The notes below the pieces were generated by a model. It was not told where the DNA came from. It worked only from the letters and a program-made list of their open reading frames with translations, and searched no databases. 18,419 bases of DNA, from the NCBI GenBank assembly GCA_937883885.1, contig CAKZXL010000585.1, forward strand, positions 1 to 18,419. Reading direction: 5' to 3'. Position 1 is the first letter of the stretch, and every line of letters begins with the position of its first letter. Positions 14,778-18,419 of the stretch are shown in pieces. The position numbers were made by a program, and so were the translations under genes. The stretch comes from an uncultured Aquincola sp. (GTDB lineage Bacteria > Pseudomonadota > Gammaproteobacteria > Burkholderiales > Burkholderiaceae).

Positions 14778-15751
14778 ACAAGCTGCCGCGCCTGTGGCGC
14801 CCGCTGCTGCCGGCCTTGATGGCCTGGCTGGCCTTGCTGGCCGGGCTGCTGCCCCACACCGCCCACGGCCATGAGATGACCATGGCCGAGATGGAGCTGC
14901 GCGAAACCGCCAAGGGCGAGTTCCTGTGGAACTGGACCGCCCGCGAACGCGGCAACAACGACGACCTCAAGCCCGTGTGGCCGCGCAGCTGCACGCCCGA
15001 CGGCAACATGCTGCGCTGCGGCCCCGGCGGCATGCAGGGCACGCTGGCCATCGACGGCGTGGGCAAGCGCTATTCGGCCGCCATCGTCAAGGTGGTGTGG
15101 CTCGACGGGCAAAGCCGCGTCTACACGCTGACGGCCAGCCAGCCCGAGGTGCAGCTGTACGGCGCGGCCGACGACCCGCGCGGCGTGGGCGAGATCGCCT
15201 CGGCCTACCTGGTGCTGGGTGTGGAGCACATCCTCAGCGGCTTCGACCACCTGATGTTCGTCATCAGCCTGCTGTTCCTGGTGGGCTTCAACAAGCGGCT
15301 GGTGGCCACCATCACCGCCTTCACCTTCGCCCACAGCCTGACGCTGGCCAGCAGCGCGATGGGCTGGCTGACGCTGCGCCCGCCGCCGGTGGAAGCCACC
15401 ATCGCGCTGTCCATCCTGCTGGTGGCCGGCGAGGCGCTGCACCACCGGCAGACGCTGTCGCGCCGCTGGCCGGCGCTGGTGGCTTTCCTGTTCGGCCTGG
15501 TTCACGGGCTGGGCTTTGCCGGCGCGCTCAAGCAGATCGGCCTGCCCGACAACCACCTGCTGGTGGCCCTGCTCACCTTCAACGTGGGCGTGGAAGCCGG
15601 CCAGCTGCTGGTGGTGGGCCTGGCCTTCGTGGTGTGGCGCGCGCTGCACCGCTTTGCCGCCTTCCGCCAGGCGCGCACGCCGGCGCTGTACGGCATCGGC
15701 GGCGTGGCGGCCTACTGGGCCATCGGCCGCATCGTCAGCATCCTGGCATAA
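14774..15751 (+). CDS. HupE/UreJ-like membrane protein
   Basis: A 325-residue protein. The N-terminus has a signal peptide (about 1-32) and a soluble periplasmic domain to about 140 with a Cys pair (73, 82). The C-terminal half holds about six membrane helices of the HupE_UreJ_2 type. It has the signature GVEHILSGFDHLMF (149-162), His187 in FTFAHSLTL, Glu220 with His223-His224, GLVHGLGFAG (242-250) and Glu274 in FNVGVEAGQ. HupE/UreJ proteins are linked to nickel uptake. For this longer subfamily with a periplasmic domain the metal, or even transport itself, has not been shown by anything visible here. The gene starts inside the isomerase stop and is followed after 3 bases by the His-rich gene. 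This makes a compact operon. Confidence 0.86.
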   Translation: MNKLPRLWRPLLPALMAWLALLAGLLPHTAHGHEMTMAEMELRETAKGEFLWNWTARERGNNDDLKPVWPRSCTPDGNMLRCGPGGMQGTLAIDGVGKRYSAAIVKVVWLDGQSRVYTLTASQPEVQLYGAADDPRGVGEIASAYLVLGVEHILSGFDHLMFVISLLFLVGFNKRLVATITAFTFAHSLTLASSAMGWLTLRPPPVEATIALSILLVAGEALHHRQTLSRRWPALVAFLFGLVHGLGFAGALKQIGLPDNHLLVALLTFNVGVEAGQLLVVGLAFVVWRALHRFAAFRQARTPALYGIGGVAAYWAIGRIVSILA

Positions 15752-15754
15752 GCG

Positions 15755-16297
15755 GTGAGGCCTGGCCGGCACCTGACACCCCGCCGCTGGCCCCACTGGC
15801 TGCGGGCGCTGGTGCTGGCCTGCCTGACCCTGGCACTGCCGCTGTACGGCAGCAGCGCCGCCACCTTGAAGCTGCTGGGCCCCAGCCACCGCCACCAGGC
15901 GGTGGCGCTGCAGGCGCAGCCCGAAGGCCCCACCGAGGGGCTGCTGGCCCGCCTGCTGGGGCCGCGGCTGACGGTGCTGCTCAACGTGTGGCAGCAGCAG
16001 CTGCAACACGCCGCCGAACAGGCGCACCATGCCCACGCCGGGCACCACCACAGCGCTTGGCTGCAGCACCACCACGATGCGCACGACCCCAGCGTGGTGA
16101 CCCAAGGCGCCAGCACGCTGGCCGCCGATGGCGCCGACGAAGCTGCCCTGGGCAGCGCCACGCTGCCGCTGGCACCGGCTTACGCGCTGCGCCTGCCGGC
16201 CACCGCCGCGCGCCGCCAAGCCTGGCCGCGGCCACCCCGCCGCCGCTGGCGCCACCGCGCGGTGCCACGCCTGGAGCGGCCGCCGCAGGCCGGCTGA
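15755..16297 (+). CDS. His-rich exported small protein
   Basis: A 180-residue protein of no recognised family. A basic N-terminus is followed by a hydrophobic segment (WLRALVLACLTLALPLYG, 15-32), so it is probably exported or membrane-anchored. Eleven His fall between residues 85 and 110, in clusters HHAHAGHHH (91-99) and HHHDAH (105-110), with His45 and His47 earlier. The tail is rich in Arg, Pro and Trp. The His cluster suggests buffering or delivery of Ni, Co, Zn or Cu, which suits its place between a HupE-like protein and a TonB receptor. The start is GTG at 15755, three bases after the HupE-like stop, with no strong ribosome-binding site and no ATG in frame. Coding use is supported by the export signal and operon position. 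Confidence 0.65.
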   Translation: MRPGRHLTPRRWPHWLRALVLACLTLALPLYGSSAATLKLLGPSHRHQAVALQAQPEGPTEGLLARLLGPRLTVLLNVWQQQLQHAAEQAHHAHAGHHHSAWLQHHHDAHDPSVVTQGASTLAADGADEAALGSATLPLAPAYALRLPATAARRQAWPRPPRRRWRHRAVPRLERPPQAG

Positions 16298-16315
16298 GCC
16301 GCCCCCCGCGGCCTG

Positions 16316-16331
16316 GGCGCCCCTTGGCGCC
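16316..16331 (+). other. Short hairpin before the TonB receptor gene
   Basis: GGCGCC (16316-16321) and GGCGCC (16326-16331) flank a four-base loop, in the 125-base gap after the His-rich gene. No T-run follows. It may be a weak terminator or chance in GC-rich DNA. Confidence 0.25.
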
Positions 16332-16406
16332 ACTCCGTCCTGACAAACCCGACCTCGCGGCTGGCGGCGCATCTGTGCGCGGCCCGACCGCGTATGCCCA
16401 GACTCA

Positions 16407-16417
16407 CCTAGCATCGC
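16407..16417 (+). promoter_or_regulatory. Possible -10 region of the TonB receptor gene
   Basis: The 11 bases CCTAGCATCGC are identical to 11475-11485, the -10 region of the PHP gene promoter. TAGCAT here lies at 16409-16414, only 8 bases ahead of the ATG at 16423, so a transcript from it would be nearly leaderless. The position where a Pho half-site would lie (GTATGCC) does not fit. The -35 is not recognisable. Confidence 0.3.
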
Positions 16418-16422
16418 CCCCC

Positions 16423-18419
16423 ATGAACAAGCACCTCTTTGCACCCGCGCCGCTGGCGCTGGCCGCCGCCCTGGCCTGCACCGGCACCGCCCTGCAGGCC
16501 CAGACCCTGGCAGACGCGACGCCCCAATCGGTGGAAATCACCGGCCGCCACTACGACAACGCCGTGGGCAGCAGCGACGCCGCCTCGCAAGGCGTGATCC
16601 GCGCCGAGTTGCTCAAGAGCCGCCCCGCGCTGCGGCCCGGCGAGGTGCTGGAGTTCGTGCCCGGCCTCATCGTCACCCAGCACTCGGGCGACGGCAAAGC
16701 CAACCAGTACTTCCTGCGCGGCTTCAACCTGGACCATGGCACCGACTTCGCCACCACCGTCAACGGCCTGCCGGTGAACATGCCCAGCCACGGCCACGGC
16801 CAGGGCTACAGCGACCTCAACTTCCTGATCCCGGAGCTGGTGCAGCGGGTGGAATACCGCAAGGGCCCCTACTTCGCGCGCAATGGCGACTTCTCGTCCG
16901 CCGGCTCGGCCGACATCGTCTACATGAACAAGCTGGACGCGCCCTTCGGCCAGCTGACCCTGGGCGAAAACGGCTACCGCCGCGGCGTGGCCGGCGCCAG
17001 CTACACCCTGCCCAACGGCATGGTGCTGCTGGGCGCCTTCGAGGGCGCGCACAACGACGGGCCGTGGACCGTGCCCGAGAACATGAAAAAGAGCAACGGC
17101 GTGCTGACGCTGTCGGCCGGCACCGCGGCCCAGGGCTGGAGCGCCAGCCTGATGGGCTACAGCGCCACCTGGGACGCCACCGACCAGATCCCCGAGCGCC
17201 TGATCGGCACCACCTACCAGGGCCGCCGCTTCGACCGCTTCGATTCACTGGACCCCACCACCGGTGGCAGCACCGAACGCTACAGCCTGTCGGGCGAATG
17301 GCACCGCGACGACGCCGGCCACCGCAGCCAGGTGAGCGCCTATGCGATGCGCTACCGGCTCGACCTCAATTCCAACTTCACCTATGCGCTGGAGCGGCCC
17401 GAAACCGGCGACCAGTTCAAGCAGCAGGACGCCCGCAGCGTCTACGGCTTTGCCGCCAGCCACAGCCTGCCGCATGAGCTGGCCGGCCTGCCGGCGCGCA
17501 GCGAGGTGGGCGTGCAGCTGCGCCACGACCGCATCGACGTCGGCCTGTACGACAGCGTGGCCCGACGCATCACCAACACCGTGCGTGAAGACGCGGTGCG
17601 TGAGACGCTGGTGGGCGTGTACGGCCAGACCGCGGTGGAGCTGACGCCCTGGCTGCGCAGCGTGGCCGGCCTGCGCGTGGACCAGGTGCGCAACCGCGTC
17701 GATGCGATCAGCCTGCCCGCCAACGGCGGCAGCAGCCGCGATACGCAGGTCTCGCCCAAGCTGTCGCTGATCGCCGGGCCTTTTGCGGCGCTGCCGAAGA
17801 CCGAGTTCTTCGTCAATGCCGGCCGCGGCTTCCACAGCAACGACGCGCGCGGCACCACCACCCGCACCGACCCCAAGACCGGCGATGCGGTGGACACGGT
17901 GCCGCCGCTGGTCTCGTCCAAGGGCTGGGAACTGGGCGCCCGCACCGAGGCGCTGCCCGGCCTGCAAAGCTCCATCGCGCTGTGGGCGCTGCGCTTCGAT
18001 TCGGAGCTGGTGTACGTGGGCGATGCCGGCGCCACCGAAGCCAGCCAGGGCAGCCGCCGCCGCGGCGTGGAGTTCAACAACCGCTGGACGCCGGTGCCGT
18101 GGTTTTTGCTGGACGCCGACCTGGCCTGGACGCATGCCCGCTTCGACAACGGCGACCGCATTCCCAACGCGGTGGACAAGGTGGCCTCCATCGCCGCCAC
18201 GGTGCGCGAGCTGGGGCCGTGGTCGGCCTCCATCCAGTGGCGCTACCTGGGCAGCGGCGCGCTGGTGGAAGACAACAGCCAACGCTCGAAGTCGTCGCTG
18301 ACCACCAACCTTCGGGTGGGCTACCAGCTGCTGCGCAACACGGCGCTGACGCTGGACGTCTTCAACCTGTTCGACCGCAAGGTGGACGACATCCAGTACT
18401 ACTACGAGTCGCAGGTGCC
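16423..18419 (+). CDS. TonB-dependent receptor, 3' end outside the window
   Basis: 665 codons are open to the window edge. The signal peptide is at 1-26 (cleavage after LQA). A TonB-box-like stretch SVEITGR (36-42) is followed by the plug: LRPGEVLEFVPGLIVTQHSG (70-89), YFLRGFNLDHGTDFATTVNG (96-115), NMPSHGHGQGYSDLNFLIPE (119-138) and VEYRKGPYFA (143-152). The remainder is barrel. The His123/His125 pair and the 'DLNFLIPE' segment are typical of a receptor subgroup not tied to known siderophores. The visible end (LDVFNLFDRKVDDIQYYYES) is one or two strands from the barrel's finish, so about 30-40 residues are missing. No ribosome-binding site precedes the ATG. The ligand may be a metal complex or an organic phosphorus compound, by context only. 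Confidence 0.9.
   Translation, partial: MNKHLFAPAPLALAAALACTGTALQAQTLADATPQSVEITGRHYDNAVGSSDAASQGVIRAELLKSRPALRPGEVLEFVPGLIVTQHSGDGKANQYFLRGFNLDHGTDFATTVNGLPVNMPSHGHGQGYSDLNFLIPELVQRVEYRKGPYFARNGDFSSAGSADIVYMNKLDAPFGQLTLGENGYRRGVAGASYTLPNGMVLLGAFEGAHNDGPWTVPENMKKSNGVLTLSAGTAAQGWSASLMGYSATWDATDQIPERLIGTTYQGRRFDRFDSLDPTTGGSTERYSLSGEWHRDDAGHRSQVSAYAMRYRLDLNSNFTYALERPETGDQFKQQDARSVYGFAASHSLPHELAGLPARSEVGVQLRHDRIDVGLYDSVARRITNTVREDAVRETLVGVYGQTAVELTPWLRSVAGLRVDQVRNRVDAISLPANGGSSRDTQVSPKLSLIAGPFAALPKTEFFVNAGRGFHSNDARGTTTRTDPKTGDAVDTVPPLVSSKGWELGARTEALPGLQSSIALWALRFDSELVYVGDAGATEASQGSRRRGVEFNNRWTPVPWFLLDADLAWTHARFDNGDRIPNAVDKVASIAATVRELGPWSASIQWRYLGSGALVEDNSQRSKSSLTTNLRVGYQLLRNTALTLDVFNLFDRKVDDIQYYYESQV

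Noticed and set aside
16372..16405. Pho box before the TonB receptor
   Set aside because: CTGTGCG and GTATGCC in this stretch match the half-site consensus poorly, and no 11-base pair of GTCA cores is present.
14528..16444. 638-residue minus-strand open frame across the isomerase, HupE-like and His-rich genes
   Set aside because: Gln/His/Arg-rich low-complexity translation that spans three well-supported genes; an antisense shadow.

Overview
The window is GC-rich, gene-dense DNA with overlapping start/stop codons, a PEP-CTERM protein, two TonB-dependent receptors and a Tat-type lipid-free exported protein. This fits a betaproteobacterium of the Burkholderiales, probably the Rubrivivax/Leptothrix/Ideonella/Aquincola group. 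That placement is inferred from style and gene families, not from a marker gene. There is no rRNA, tRNA, CRISPR array, insertion sequence or phage gene. I read it as chromosomal.

Layout. (1) 1-3790, plus strand: the last codons of a TonB-dependent receptor, then an ABC-2 type exporter of one ATPase and two DUF3526-like permeases. All junctions are tight or overlapping, so this looks like one operon. (2) 3759-6686: a short-chain dehydrogenase and an exported alpha/beta hydrolase on the minus strand, divergent from a LysR-type regulator. (3) 6696-7532: a PEP-CTERM surface protein on the minus strand with its own terminator and a possible PhoB-type promoter. (4) 7563-10830, minus strand: a two-gene operon of a putative 2OG-Fe(II) oxygenase and an 876-residue membrane protein fused to a spermidine-synthase-like domain. 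(5) 10984-13773, plus strand: a small exported PCu(A)C-fold protein lacking the usual copper ligands, and a large secreted PHP-type metallohydrolase. (6) 13908-18419, plus strand: a membrane-anchored PpiC-type peptidyl-prolyl isomerase, a HupE/UreJ-like membrane protein, a His-rich exported protein and a second TonB-dependent receptor that runs off the end.

The main result is regulatory. The 153-base divergent region between the oxygenase and the PCu(A)C-like gene carries, on each strand, CTGTCAT-type half-sites repeated at an exact 11-base period. On each strand the box ends 10 bases before a TAGNNT -10 element, the same geometry as the E. coli phoA Pho box. A third such box precedes the PHP metallohydrolase gene, and a weaker one precedes the PEP-CTERM gene. 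Regions 4 and 5, and perhaps 3, are therefore probably members of a PhoB (phosphate starvation) regulon.

Working model (inference): under phosphate limitation the cell exports a metal-dependent phosphoesterase (PHP protein). Its folding may be helped by the adjacent isomerase. Uptake of product or metal could involve the HupE-like protein, the His-rich protein and the TonB receptor. The oxygenase and the membrane-bound aminopropyltransferase-like enzyme may remodel a small molecule or lipid. None of these functions is shown by the sequence alone.
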